Assembly: GCA_017514665.1 (NCBI GenBank)
Contig: JAFWIX010000001.1
Location: 62,001 to 126,000 of the forward strand
DNA from: Candidatus Saccharimonadota bacterium
Lineage (GTDB): Bacteria > Patescibacteriota > Saccharimonadia > Saccharimonadales > Saccharimonadaceae
DNA: 64,000 nt
Direction: 5' to 3'
Of the stretch, positions 15,836 to 25,303 are shown one piece after another. A model generated the notes under the pieces. The model searched no databases and had not been told where the DNA came from. It was given only the letters and a program-made list of their open reading frames with translations. Made by a program: the position numbers and the translations under genes. Positions within the stretch are counted from its first letter, which is position 1. Each line of letters begins with the position of its first letter.

Positions 15836-16338
15836 TTCAGTTCCTCCATCGACCCTTTGATATCATCGAGCGCTCTATGTGCTTCACGTTTCACGAATTT
15901 CTTGCCTAAAGCTCCTTCAAAATATACCTTCCATGCACTAACATCTAGCATGCGGTAGTGCAACTTCTCGGCCACCTTTGGCCATTCCCTATCAATAAAC
16001 TTTCTATCTTGGTGAATCGAGTTTCCCGCCAAGATTATTTCTTTACCAAAATTATCCTCTATAAATTTCAAGACTAATTTTTCCATCTCGCTCGCCGCAA
16101 CCCCCTCTGCATTTTGCTTCATCAATGCTTCACGTGCGGCACTATTCTTCTCCCAAAATCCCCCCACCATCCTCTCTTCCATCAATTTCAAAGGCACTTT
16201 TACTACGCCTGTCATCTCTGCCAAAGACTCCAAATCCCATCTTGTCGCTATGCAAGCCACCTCTAGAATTCGATCTTTTTCGGGCTCAAGTCCCGTCATT
16301 TCCAAATCAATCCACAATAAATTCGCTTTTTTACTCAC
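15811..16338 (-). CDS. orn: Oligoribonuclease
   Basis: 175 residues, DEDDh-type 3'-5' exoribonuclease. WIDLEMTGLEPEKDRILEVA holds the first catalytic Asp/Glu pair, GNSIHQDRKFIDREWP the next Asp, and HRALDDIKGSMEELKWY the catalytic His and last Asp. Degrades 2-5 nt RNA fragments and linear dinucleotides to mononucleotides. Its ATG overlaps the argS stop; operon aspS-argS-orn-yjbR-like. Confidence 0.95.
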   Translation of the reverse strand: MSKKANLLWIDLEMTGLEPEKDRILEVACIATRWDLESLAEMTGVVKVPLKLMEERMVGGFWEKNSAAREALMKQNAEGVAASEMEKLVLKFIEDNFGKEIILAGNSIHQDRKFIDREWPKVAEKLHYRMLDVSAWKVYFEGALGKKFVKREAHRALDDIKGSMEELKWYLTFMK

Positions 16339-17978
16339 TACATCTCCTCTGGCACTTCAATACCTAATAGATTCAGCCCCTTTGTCATCACATCCAAATA
16401 CGTCTTCACTATCTCCATCCTTTCGCTTTCTCTATCATTCCCCACTACTGGACATTTTTCATAAAATCTTGAAAATTCCTGTGCTAGTTCATATAAATAA
16501 TTACATAATTTATGTGGTGCCTTTTCGTGTATCACTTCTTCTAATACGCCCCTATACTCTATAATTTTCTTCACCAACGGCTTCTCTTCATTAGTAATAT
16601 TCTTCAATTCCGCTTCGCTCTTCTTATTACTTAAAATCTTCTTTGCCCTCACACATGAATATTGCAAATACGGTCCACTATTGCCGGTCATTTTCACCGA
16701 ATTTTCCACGTCAAAGATGATGTCACCCCCAATTTTGTACTTCAAAAAGGCATATTTTGTCGCGCCCAGCGCCACCATAAAGTCTTCCGACTTATAATCA
16801 CGCTTCAAGGCTTCTGCTATCATGTCTAGCACGTCTATTGCCTTCAAGAAATTCCCTTTTCTCGAAGACATTTTGATGCTACCAGGTAATTTCACATTGC
16901 CATGCGTCAAATGCGTCGTGCGTTTTGGCAATTCCGCGTTCATTTTTCCTACGCTCGCCAGCACCACTTTCATATAATCGACAATGTCATTTCCCGTGAT
17001 CACTACTGATTCATCAAATTGCCAATCGTCCCACTTTGTAAAAATCAAGCCCACATCTTTTGTTTCGTAAGTCGGCAAGCCTTCGTTATTAATAAAGACC
17101 CTAGTATGCAAGCCTTCCTTCTCACCCTTATAGACCACGGCGCCATCGCTCTCTTCGTATACACCATCCTTTAGGCCTTTGCGCACCTCTTTTAGGCCTC
17201 GCCCCGCCACTTCAGATTCTGGATAATATTTATCAAACTTCAAACCAATCTTTGCATAAAAATCTTCAAAGTATTTATAGCTCAACTCTCTGCCCTGCCA
17301 ATATAGTTCCGCAACTTTTGAGTCGTGCAGATCACCTTCCGAGATTGCATAAATTTCTTTATTTAATTGAATAATTTCTTTGTGAGCTTTTTTGTCCTCT
17401 TCATAAGCTCGCGTACCTTCCACGTAGCACTTCGCAATGTCCTCGATTGTCAAATCTTCAGTATTTTTGTCCTTCAAGGCATACAAAGTTTTAGCTACAT
17501 GTAGTCCCACATCGCCACCAAAATTCGCGCGAATTACTCTACCACCTGCAAATTCAATCAGTCGTGAAATTGCATCCCCCACTACAGAAGTATATAAATG
17601 CCCCACATGCAATACTTTAAATGGATTCGGATCGCTAAATTCACACACCACCGTTTTACCAGCATATTCATCACAGGCAATAGATTTTGCAAAATCAGTC
17701 TTCATCTCCCCCATTTTTTCAATAAAATATTCGTCTGGTGATATAAAATTTAAAAAACCTGGTTTTGAAACTTCCATCTTTCCCGCAAATTTCATTTTGC
17801 CGGCAATCTGCTCTGCAATCTCCATTGGCGCCTTATGCAGTTGTCCCGCCAGTCGCATTGCCACATTCGAAGAAAAATCAGCTTCCACGCCTTCAGGCGC
17901 TCTCGTCACTTCTGGTTCAATATCAACTCCAAACAGTTCACTAATTATATCACCCAGCGAATTTTTAAGCTCTTGCAT
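16338..17978 (-). CDS. argS: Arginyl-tRNA synthetase
   Basis: 546 residues, class I. The HIGH motif is VLHVGHLYTS (about residue 124) and the KMSKS-loop is MSSRKGN. DALR anticodon-binding domain at the C-terminus (ends RFYEKCPVVGND..LLGIEVPEEM). An N-terminal Add-1 domain is present. Charges tRNA-Arg, including the unusual GCG-anticodon tRNA found at 38092-38168. Starts directly after the aspS stop codon (TAGATG). Confidence 0.97.
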   Translation of the reverse strand: MQELKNSLGDIISELFGVDIEPEVTRAPEGVEADFSSNVAMRLAGQLHKAPMEIAEQIAGKMKFAGKMEVSKPGFLNFISPDEYFIEKMGEMKTDFAKSIACDEYAGKTVVCEFSDPNPFKVLHVGHLYTSVVGDAISRLIEFAGGRVIRANFGGDVGLHVAKTLYALKDKNTEDLTIEDIAKCYVEGTRAYEEDKKAHKEIIQLNKEIYAISEGDLHDSKVAELYWQGRELSYKYFEDFYAKIGLKFDKYYPESEVAGRGLKEVRKGLKDGVYEESDGAVVYKGEKEGLHTRVFINNEGLPTYETKDVGLIFTKWDDWQFDESVVITGNDIVDYMKVVLASVGKMNAELPKRTTHLTHGNVKLPGSIKMSSRKGNFLKAIDVLDMIAEALKRDYKSEDFMVALGATKYAFLKYKIGGDIIFDVENSVKMTGNSGPYLQYSCVRAKKILSNKKSEAELKNITNEEKPLVKKIIEYRGVLEEVIHEKAPHKLCNYLYELAQEFSRFYEKCPVVGNDRESERMEIVKTYLDVMTKGLNLLGIEVPEEM

Positions 17979-19730
17979 CTATTCCTCCTCTGACACTATC
18001 GCTAGTCCTAATTCGTCTAGTTGCTCAGCATCCACTTCAGACGGCGAATCCATCATCAAATCCTCACCAGCGCCATTCTTTGGAAACGGCACAATGTCGC
18101 GAATATTCTCTAAGCCTTCTAGCACCATAAACATTCTATCTACCCCAGGAGCACAACCAGCGTGTGGCGGGGCGCCATACTTAAACGCATTCAGCATTCC
18201 ACCAAACCTGGCTTCTACATAATCATTGTTATACCCCAATATATTGAACGCTTTGTACATAATCTCCGGGCTATAGTTTCTTACCGCTCCCGAACCAATC
18301 TCATAACCATTTACTACTAAGTCATACTGGTCGGCCATAATTTCTAATTTATCTTCAGTTTCTTCTAGCGCTTTTAGGCCGCCCTTTGGCATTGAAAACG
18401 GGTTGTGGCCAAAGTCTAATCTATTATTTCCTTCATCCCATTCATAAAACGGAAAATCAACTATCCAACAAATTGCAAATTTATTAGGATCTTTCAAGCC
18501 AAAATGATCCGCAAATGCTATGCGTAGTTGTCCTAGCACCTTATTTACCTTCACGCGCTCATCCGCACCAAAGAACACTGCGTCGCCATCTTTCGCCCCA
18601 GTTAATTTTTTCACTGCAACAATTTCTGCTTCGCTCATAAATTTCAAAATTGGCGACTTTGCTTCCCCTTTTTCGTATAATATGTATGCCAAACCACCAG
18701 CCCCCAATTTACGCGCTTGTTCAGTAAATCCATCAATCTGCGACCTACTTAACGTCGCGCCACCCTTCACGCATAGTGCCTTTACACAAGGTTGTTTAAA
18801 CACTTTAAAATCAGTCTTTGAAAATACCTCAGTTAGTTCTATCATTTCCATTCCGTAACGCAAATCTGGTTTATCGGTGCCATACTTCTCCATCGCTTCA
18901 TGATAGGAAATTCTCGGTACATCTTTAAATACTAATTCTTTTCCTGCAAAATCCGTCACCAATTTCTTATAAAGTGGCTCTAGCACTTGGCGCACCACTT
19001 CGCCGTCATCTACAAACGCCATTTCCATGTCTAGTTGATAAAAATCACCATATAATCTATCTGCTCTCGGATCTTCGTCACGGAAACACGGCGCTATTTG
19101 AAAATACTTATCGAGTCCTCCCACCATTAATAATTGCTTAAATTGCTGTGGCGCTTGCGGTAATGCATAAAACTTACCTGGATGCAACCTCGATGGCACC
19201 AAGAAATCACGTGCACCTTCTGGTGATGAATTTGCCAAAATTGGCGTCGCCACTTCAGTAAATCCTTGCTCATACATATAATCGCGCAAGTACTTAATAT
19301 ATTCCGAACGGCGTTTCAAAATCTTCTGCATTTTAGGTCTGCGAAGATCCAAAAAACGGTACTTCAAGCGCAATTTTTCACTTGATTCATCACCATCATC
19401 ATGCGTATTTACCGGTGGAGTCTCAGATTTATTTAACACCACCAGCTCATTCACCACCAATTCAATGTCACCAGTTTCGATATTCGGATTCTTCAAATTT
19501 TCACCACGTTCACGCACCACACCAGTTACTTCCAATACATATTCATCTCGCACCGCTTCTGCCAATTTGAATGCTTTTTCGTTATCCGGTGTCACTACTA
19601 ACTGGATAATTCCCTTGTGGTCACGCAAATCTATAAAAATCAATCCTCCGTGATCACGACGTGAATTTACCCACCCTGCTACGGTTACAATTTTCTTTCC
19701 TACTTTTAACTCATTTGATAACTCTCTCAT
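17979..19730 (-). CDS. aspS: Aspartyl-tRNA synthetase (bacterial type)
   Basis: 583 residues from ATG 19728-19730; an ATG three codons earlier overlaps the TATAAT box and would precede the transcript. OB-fold anticodon-binding domain (VTVAGWVNSRRDHGGLIFIDLRD), class II motif 2 (FRDEDPRADRLYGDFYQLDMEM), bacterial GAD insertion (about 320-420, GGATLSRSQIDGF) and motif 3 (GCAPGVDRMFMVLEG) are visible. Without the Asn-tRNA synthetase context I cannot tell whether it is discriminating or not. Confidence 0.96.
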   Translation of the reverse strand: MRELSNELKVGKKIVTVAGWVNSRRDHGGLIFIDLRDHKGIIQLVVTPDNEKAFKLAEAVRDEYVLEVTGVVRERGENLKNPNIETGDIELVVNELVVLNKSETPPVNTHDDGDESSEKLRLKYRFLDLRRPKMQKILKRRSEYIKYLRDYMYEQGFTEVATPILANSSPEGARDFLVPSRLHPGKFYALPQAPQQFKQLLMVGGLDKYFQIAPCFRDEDPRADRLYGDFYQLDMEMAFVDDGEVVRQVLEPLYKKLVTDFAGKELVFKDVPRISYHEAMEKYGTDKPDLRYGMEMIELTEVFSKTDFKVFKQPCVKALCVKGGATLSRSQIDGFTEQARKLGAGGLAYILYEKGEAKSPILKFMSEAEIVAVKKLTGAKDGDAVFFGADERVKVNKVLGQLRIAFADHFGLKDPNKFAICWIVDFPFYEWDEGNNRLDFGHNPFSMPKGGLKALEETEDKLEIMADQYDLVVNGYEIGSGAVRNYSPEIMYKAFNILGYNNDYVEARFGGMLNAFKYGAPPHAGCAPGVDRMFMVLEGLENIRDIVPFPKNGAGEDLMMDSPSEVDAEQLDELGLAIVSEEE

Positions 19731-19737
19731 ATTCTTC

Positions 19738-19743
19738 ATTATA
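19738..19743 (-). promoter_or_regulatory. -10 element of aspS
   Basis: TGATATAAT on the minus strand, 7 bases before the chosen ATG; the message would be leaderless or nearly so. Confidence 0.6.
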
Positions 19744-19813
19744 TCATAGAATCACCACTTATAAACACTCCAAAAATCATAAAAAACTTTGCCCAAAATA
19801 AGCATATGTATGT

Positions 19814-19819
19814 TATAAT
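19814..19819 (+). promoter_or_regulatory. Extended -10 promoter of the giant surface-protein gene
   Basis: TGTTATAAT, about 28 bases before the GTG start. Unlike most single genes here, this transcript has a leader carrying a ribosome binding site (GGGAG, 6 bases before GTG). Confidence 0.65.
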
Positions 19820-19847
19820 GGTTATGTATAGCAAATTGGGAGTTTAA

Positions 19848-22800
19848 GTGAATAATACATTCCGCGAATTGATTACTAGAACTCTATCGCATTTTGGGCA
19901 TAAATATTCTTTATTACCGATAATTGCCTTGTGCGCAATTTTTGGTTCTATTTTGTCAACTACACCTACGCACGCCACGGCTAAGGCCAGCGTAATTTCT
20001 CTCGGAGTCAATGTACATGACTTATCTATAGATTTGATTCCATCGCCCAACGGTTCTTTTGGTAAATCTAATGATGCTACTATCTCTGTCAGCACTGACA
20101 ATTTCACCGGCTACACTCTGACTGTCAGCGCAGCCGACAATTCCGGTTTAATTAACGAAGATGATGATATTATCAACCCCCTAACAACGGCTATCTCTGA
20201 AAACACTTTCATTAACGACATCACTTATAACAACAAATGGGGATATAAGCCCAGTCAATATATATCTTCTGGCAGCGTCATCAGTAATAGTAATTTCTTG
20301 CCTCCTCCTACTACTTCAGGTGATACTATAGACATTACAAATGCCGCTAATTCAACCAGTAATACTTATACAATTGCCTTTGGCACAAAAGTTAATTTTG
20401 AGCAGCCTTCAGGTATTTACGAATATACTTATGTTATCACCGCCGTCGGCAATGATATCACTTACAATATCACTTATAATACCAACACTACTGACACTGT
20501 CACCAATATGCCTTCACCCAACCCTCAAATTGCAGAAATTGCTGGTGGTACTGCCACAGCAGACAGTTACACAACTTTAAGCAGTAACGTTCCAATTAGA
20601 ACTGATCGAGTTTTCGGTGGTTGGTGCGACGAAGCTACCACCACCGACCCGACGACTGGCAATCAAATCTGTTCTGGCACTACTTATAATGCCAGTGATC
20701 AATACGGCATTGATCAAACCGTCGATGGTAGCAACATCCAACTTTATGCAATTTGGCTAGTAGATCCATTTCCTACTGTTTGGAGTCAAATGGGGGCTTG
20801 TGAATTCCACGGCAAAACTGGTGGTAATATCACCGGTACAGAATGTTCCAAATACACGAATAACCAATTCATTGATACTGAAATTCCTTTATACAGTAGC
20901 GCTAATTATCTTAAAGATTTCGAAATTCACTTTACCATTGATTCTTACGATCCAAGCAACCAACAATCCGGTGAAACTCAACAGACTTTTGTTAATGATA
21001 AATTGTCTTCTACCGCTGCCGATGGCAAAGCGCCTGGTTTTGTTTTACGCAGAAACGGTCGTGATATAGAATTCAACTCAAAAATGAATGATACTCAAAT
21101 CAAACCCACTGTTTCAACTTCCGGTCTTACCGACGTCAACCTTTATCGTATCAACAATGTACTTTATTACAGCACCAACAACGGCCCCTTAATTATGCTT
21201 CAAGATATTACCGGATTTTCCCAACAATTTGATCTAAATACTTGGTTTGGTGGTTATCCATCTGACAATTGTACGGGTAGTCCCGATCCCTGTACTAATG
21301 CCAAGAGGTTTATTGAAGCAACCTTTAGCAACATGTATATCAAACTAGGCGACTACCCTGATGAAAGTTTACATCATGTTACTTTCAACGCCAATGGTGG
21401 CACACCAGCCAGCACTAATTACCTAATAGCTGACGGTAATGCTCTAAGTACTCTACCCACCGTCACTTATACCAATCGTCTCTTCGATGGTTGGTTTACA
21501 GCTGCATCTGGTGGTACTCAAATTTCTGCCGCAACCGTACCAAGTGGCAACGATACTTATTACGCTCACTGGACTAAATCAGTAGCTCTAGCTCAACTCG
21601 AAAGTGACAATATCACCGTCGCTCGTAATGATACGGCCACCATCAACGTCACCAATTCCGCTGATCTAGAACCTTACACCTTCAGCTCCAATAACACTTC
21701 CATAGCTACAGTCAACTCATCCACCGGCGTAATCACCGGCGTATCTGCTGGTACCGCCACCATCACTATGACCGGTACTAGATCTCACAGTACTAAAACC
21801 ATCACCGTCAATGTCACCGGCAACACGGTTACTCTTTCGTTCAATGCTCAAGGTGGTGAGTCCGTAGCGGACATACAAGTGGGCCAAGGCGCTTCCCTCC
21901 CCATCAACGACATCCCTTATACGACCAAACAAGGCTACATCCTCGACGGCTGGTATACTGGCGCCAATGGTACTGGCACAAAATTAACTTCTTCCACTGT
22001 CATCAGTAGTACAACTACTTACTTTGCAAACTGGACTCAAGATTCATTCGTTTGTAAAGCCGCTTCTACCCTACATACTGAAACTTGTAGTAGGTCTTCA
22101 CAAGGTTGTCGCGCCGCCGGCTACACCACCAGTGGTGATAGCAGCATTATTACCTATGGCAATTTAATTTCTTCTACTACTATGGCTTATGGCGACGCTT
22201 ATAATTGCGATGTCAACAATGACGGCTCCTACGACGAGACAACCGAAAGATTCTATCTCATCAGTTATAACGATAACACCGCTTCGCTCATCCATTATCG
22301 TAGCACTTCGAACGCCGATTTTCAATACGATCCCGCCATTGCGGAGTTACCCACTACTTCTACCTGGACTAATCCTAACCTCAACATTATCGACGGCACT
22401 AGAGTATCCAGATTCATGACTCGCGCCGAGCTCCAAGAAGTTTGCAATGATAGTAACACCCTACCTAGTGGCTTAGGTGCCGATGGTAAATGTACATTCC
22501 TTATGGAACAATCTAATTTCTCCACCACTGCTAGACGTGATGGTATCTGGCTTGCCATGGAAGGCACCACCAAATACCGTATTCAGACTCAGAGCCGCGC
22601 TGTTACCTCCAACACTACTGCCAACACGCCTCGTGCAGTCATTGAAATATCTCTTCCCTACTTACAAAGAGGTACCGACCCAGTCGCAGATTACATCATT
22701 CATTTTAACCCGCACGGCGGCTCCCAACCTTCAGACATGTCAGTCACCCCAGGCACTCAGCTTGGCTCCCTACCTGCCACCACCTATACCAATCATTTAT

Positions 22801-25283
22801 TCCAGGGTTGGTTCACAGCTGAAACCGGCGGTACTCAAATTTCCACCTCTACTACTCCCGAAGCTAGCACCACTTACCATGCTCAGTGGAAGAAAACCGT
22901 AGCCCTAGCAGAAATTTCTAATAACGACTTTACTCTACCAATCGGCGGTCATCTCGCTATCGGTGTTACCAATGCCACCGAATTAGAGCCTTACACCTTT
23001 AGTTCCGATGATACTAGCATCGCTACAGTCAATTCTAGCACCGGCGAAATCACCGGCGTATCAGAAGGTACTACCGACATCATCATGACTGGCACCACTT
23101 CAGGCGCCACTAAGACGCTCGAGGTAAACGTCACAGCCGATAGTACTTTCACGGTAACTTTCGACACGCAAGGTGGTTCTAGTATTGGTCAAAATCCATG
23201 GGAAGTCACAGCTAACACTGCAATTGGTTCTCTTCCCACCACCACTAAAACCGATTATCGTTTCTTTGGCTGGTATACCGATACTACCTACGAAACCGAG
23301 GTCACTCCCGCTACTATCGTTAGTGATAATACTATCTATTATGCCAGATGGATCGAAGATACCACTAATTTTCCCATTGTCTTTGCTGAAACCAACGCCT
23401 GCACCTTTAACGGCACTAGCGTCATCTCTGGCGACTACTGCGCGGCCGACAAGACCAAGACTTATATTGACACTGCCGTTCAACTTTTTTCTACAACCAA
23501 TTACAACAAAGATTTCGAAATCGGTTTCAATATTGTCAGCTATGATGCCGGCGACAATATCGCTCAAGCTACTCTAGTTAATTCCAAAGAAGAAAATCAG
23601 GCCCAAAATTATCCAGGCTTCGTTATGCGCAAAGTTGATGCCACTTTCGATTTGACTGCAAGGTTTAGTAACGGCACTCCGTCTTCTACGGTTGCTGCTG
23701 CTGGTCTCAAGCAAGTTAGAATCACCAGAAGAAACGGTGTAATGTATTATTCCTGGAATGGTGGTTCCGAAACTCAATACTTTGATACCACTGGCAACTC
23801 TAAACGCTTCAACACTGCAGTCTGGTTTGGTGCTGCACCTCAATCCGACGGTACTACGCCACAAAGGCAACTTAATGGTACTTTGACCGATATGTATATC
23901 AGGCTTGGCGCTAACAATGAATATTCTATTACCTTTGACGCTAATGGTGGTTACGTTGAAGGTACCAATACAATAACTCGTATGATCAATCAAGGCGGTC
24001 CTGTTGGTTCACTACCTACAACCACTCGTGGCGGCAATTGGACTTTTGATGGCTGGTTCACAGACGCATCTGGCGGTACTCAAATTTCTGCTTCTACCAC
24101 ACCTAGTGGTGACACCACTTATTACGCTCATTGGACTCATACTTCTTCCAGTACGCCTGTCTCGTTCAATGTTTCCAATAACGCCACTCGAGGCTACGAA
24201 ACTATTATTGATAGCTGGAGACAAAGTCCGGTCAACATTACTACCTTCAATAAAAACACCACTGATCTCACTCTATCCACTTGGGGTGACACTACTGAAC
24301 TCTCCGAAGCCAGTTTTTGGTCCACTCTCAGAAACAATTTCGAAACTAACACCTGCAAACGACCTAGCTACGGTGATTCCTATTACGATTCCACAGTCAA
24401 TCCAGGACCCTGGACTAGTGGTGCCACCGACTGTTCTCAACCAGACGCTTATGATACCGGCGTTAATGATTTAGTCAACGTTTATCTATATAATACTTCT
24501 ACTTCTACTTTGGGTTCACAAGTTAATTACGCTAAAGCCTCTAGAGGTGTCATTCATAATTTAATTCCAGGTCAAACCTATTATTGGGAAAAGGATGGCG
24601 ACAACACCATTTACGGTTATATCTCAGCCATCGAATCACATGGTATCAGGTGGCTTAACACTGGCCAAGTTCGCAACACTCGCGATCTTGGCGGCCTACC
24701 AGTAGACACTAATAATGACGGCACCAATGACGGCACTCTAGTTTATGGCAGACTCGTTCGCGGCGAACGTATTTGGTCTAACTCTGCCAACGTCACAGAA
24801 CTCACCAATATCGGTCTTAACAAAGAATATGACTTAAGTGAAGGCACTGAGTTAGGTGGTGACGCTCGGCTCAGTCAATACAAGCAAGATACCATAATAC
24901 ACTATAACTTCGATTACGGCTCCGCCAATTATACTGCCGCTTGGAACGCTGTCACCGATATTATGACCGATATAGCCGACAATAATAAAAACATCTACTT
25001 CCATTGTCGCGTTGGCGCCGACCGCACTGGCACTATTGCTTATATTCTAGAAGGTCTACTCGGCGTTCCCGATGAAGAACGTTATCAGGAATACGAACTC
25101 ACCCACCTTTCTGGTTTAACTGACCGTACCCGTTACTACAAGAAAAAGAACACCAACACTACCAAGTTTGTCTTCATGATGGATTACCTCTCCACTAAAC
25201 AAAACGTCTATAATTGGTACATGCAAAATCCTTCAGCCGATGCCACTCTAATCCAGCGTTTCCGCACCGCTATGATTGAATAA
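19848..25283 (+). CDS. Giant secreted InlB-repeat protein with C-terminal tyrosine-phosphatase-like domain
   Basis: 1811 residues from GTG (GGGAG ribosome binding site). Domains in order: signal peptide (about 1-43, ending THA); N-terminal module shared with two other surface proteins here (about 45-200); InlB/Listeria-Bacteroides repeats near 202-304, 509-576, 658-731, 949-1015, 1101-1172 and 1360-1433; two homologous LamG-like domains (about 307-499 and 1173-1355); two Big_2 Ig-like domains (about 578-660 and 1018-1098); a cysteine-containing unknown domain (about 734-942); an Fn3-like linker; and a Y_phosphatase3-like domain (about 1600-1811). This last part has RDLGG at 1612-1616 and the CX5R loop HCRVGADRTG with Cys1720 and Arg1726. 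No LPXTG or C-terminal membrane helix is seen. Likely an exported adhesin carrying a phosphotyrosine or lipid phosphatase. The substrate is unknown. Confidence 0.88.
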   Translation: MNNTFRELITRTLSHFGHKYSLLPIIALCAIFGSILSTTPTHATAKASVISLGVNVHDLSIDLIPSPNGSFGKSNDATISVSTDNFTGYTLTVSAADNSGLINEDDDIINPLTTAISENTFINDITYNNKWGYKPSQYISSGSVISNSNFLPPPTTSGDTIDITNAANSTSNTYTIAFGTKVNFEQPSGIYEYTYVITAVGNDITYNITYNTNTTDTVTNMPSPNPQIAEIAGGTATADSYTTLSSNVPIRTDRVFGGWCDEATTTDPTTGNQICSGTTYNASDQYGIDQTVDGSNIQLYAIWLVDPFPTVWSQMGACEFHGKTGGNITGTECSKYTNNQFIDTEIPLYSSANYLKDFEIHFTIDSYDPSNQQSGETQQTFVNDKLSSTAADGKAPGFVLRRNGRDIEFNSKMNDTQIKPTVSTSGLTDVNLYRINNVLYYSTNNGPLIMLQDITGFSQQFDLNTWFGGYPSDNCTGSPDPCTNAKRFIEATFSNMYIKLGDYPDESLHHVTFNANGGTPASTNYLIADGNALSTLPTVTYTNRLFDGWFTAASGGTQISAATVPSGNDTYYAHWTKSVALAQLESDNITVARNDTATINVTNSADLEPYTFSSNNTSIATVNSSTGVITGVSAGTATITMTGTRSHSTKTITVNVTGNTVTLSFNAQGGESVADIQVGQGASLPINDIPYTTKQGYILDGWYTGANGTGTKLTSSTVISSTTTYFANWTQDSFVCKAASTLHTETCSRSSQGCRAAGYTTSGDSSIITYGNLISSTTMAYGDAYNCDVNNDGSYDETTERFYLISYNDNTASLIHYRSTSNADFQYDPAIAELPTTSTWTNPNLNIIDGTRVSRFMTRAELQEVCNDSNTLPSGLGADGKCTFLMEQSNFSTTARRDGIWLAMEGTTKYRIQTQSRAVTSNTTANTPRAVIEISLPYLQRGTDPVADYIIHFNPHGGSQPSDMSVTPGTQLGSLPATTYTNHLFQGWFTAETGGTQISTSTTPEASTTYHAQWKKTVALAEISNNDFTLPIGGHLAIGVTNATELEPYTFSSDDTSIATVNSSTGEITGVSEGTTDIIMTGTTSGATKTLEVNVTADSTFTVTFDTQGGSSIGQNPWEVTANTAIGSLPTTTKTDYRFFGWYTDTTYETEVTPATIVSDNTIYYARWIEDTTNFPIVFAETNACTFNGTSVISGDYCAADKTKTYIDTAVQLFSTTNYNKDFEIGFNIVSYDAGDNIAQATLVNSKEENQAQNYPGFVMRKVDATFDLTARFSNGTPSSTVAAAGLKQVRITRRNGVMYYSWNGGSETQYFDTTGNSKRFNTAVWFGAAPQSDGTTPQRQLNGTLTDMYIRLGANNEYSITFDANGGYVEGTNTITRMINQGGPVGSLPTTTRGGNWTFDGWFTDASGGTQISASTTPSGDTTYYAHWTHTSSSTPVSFNVSNNATRGYETIIDSWRQSPVNITTFNKNTTDLTLSTWGDTTELSEASFWSTLRNNFETNTCKRPSYGDSYYDSTVNPGPWTSGATDCSQPDAYDTGVNDLVNVYLYNTSTSTLGSQVNYAKASRGVIHNLIPGQTYYWEKDGDNTIYGYISAIESHGIRWLNTGQVRNTRDLGGLPVDTNNDGTNDGTLVYGRLVRGERIWSNSANVTELTNIGLNKEYDLSEGTELGGDARLSQYKQDTIIHYNFDYGSANYTAAWNAVTDIMTDIADNNKNIYFHCRVGADRTGTIAYILEGLLGVPDEERYQEYELTHLSGLTDRTRYYKKKNTNTTKFVFMMDYLSTKQNVYNWYMQNPSADATLIQRFRTAMIE

Positions 25284-25303
25284 ATATAATAATAAATAAG
25301 CAT

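Noticed and set aside
21372-24144. Repeat-rich region as a CRISPR array or tandem DNA repeat
   Set aside because: The repetition is at protein-domain level (InlB, Big_2, LamG-like) with diverged DNA; there are no identical repeats with spacers.
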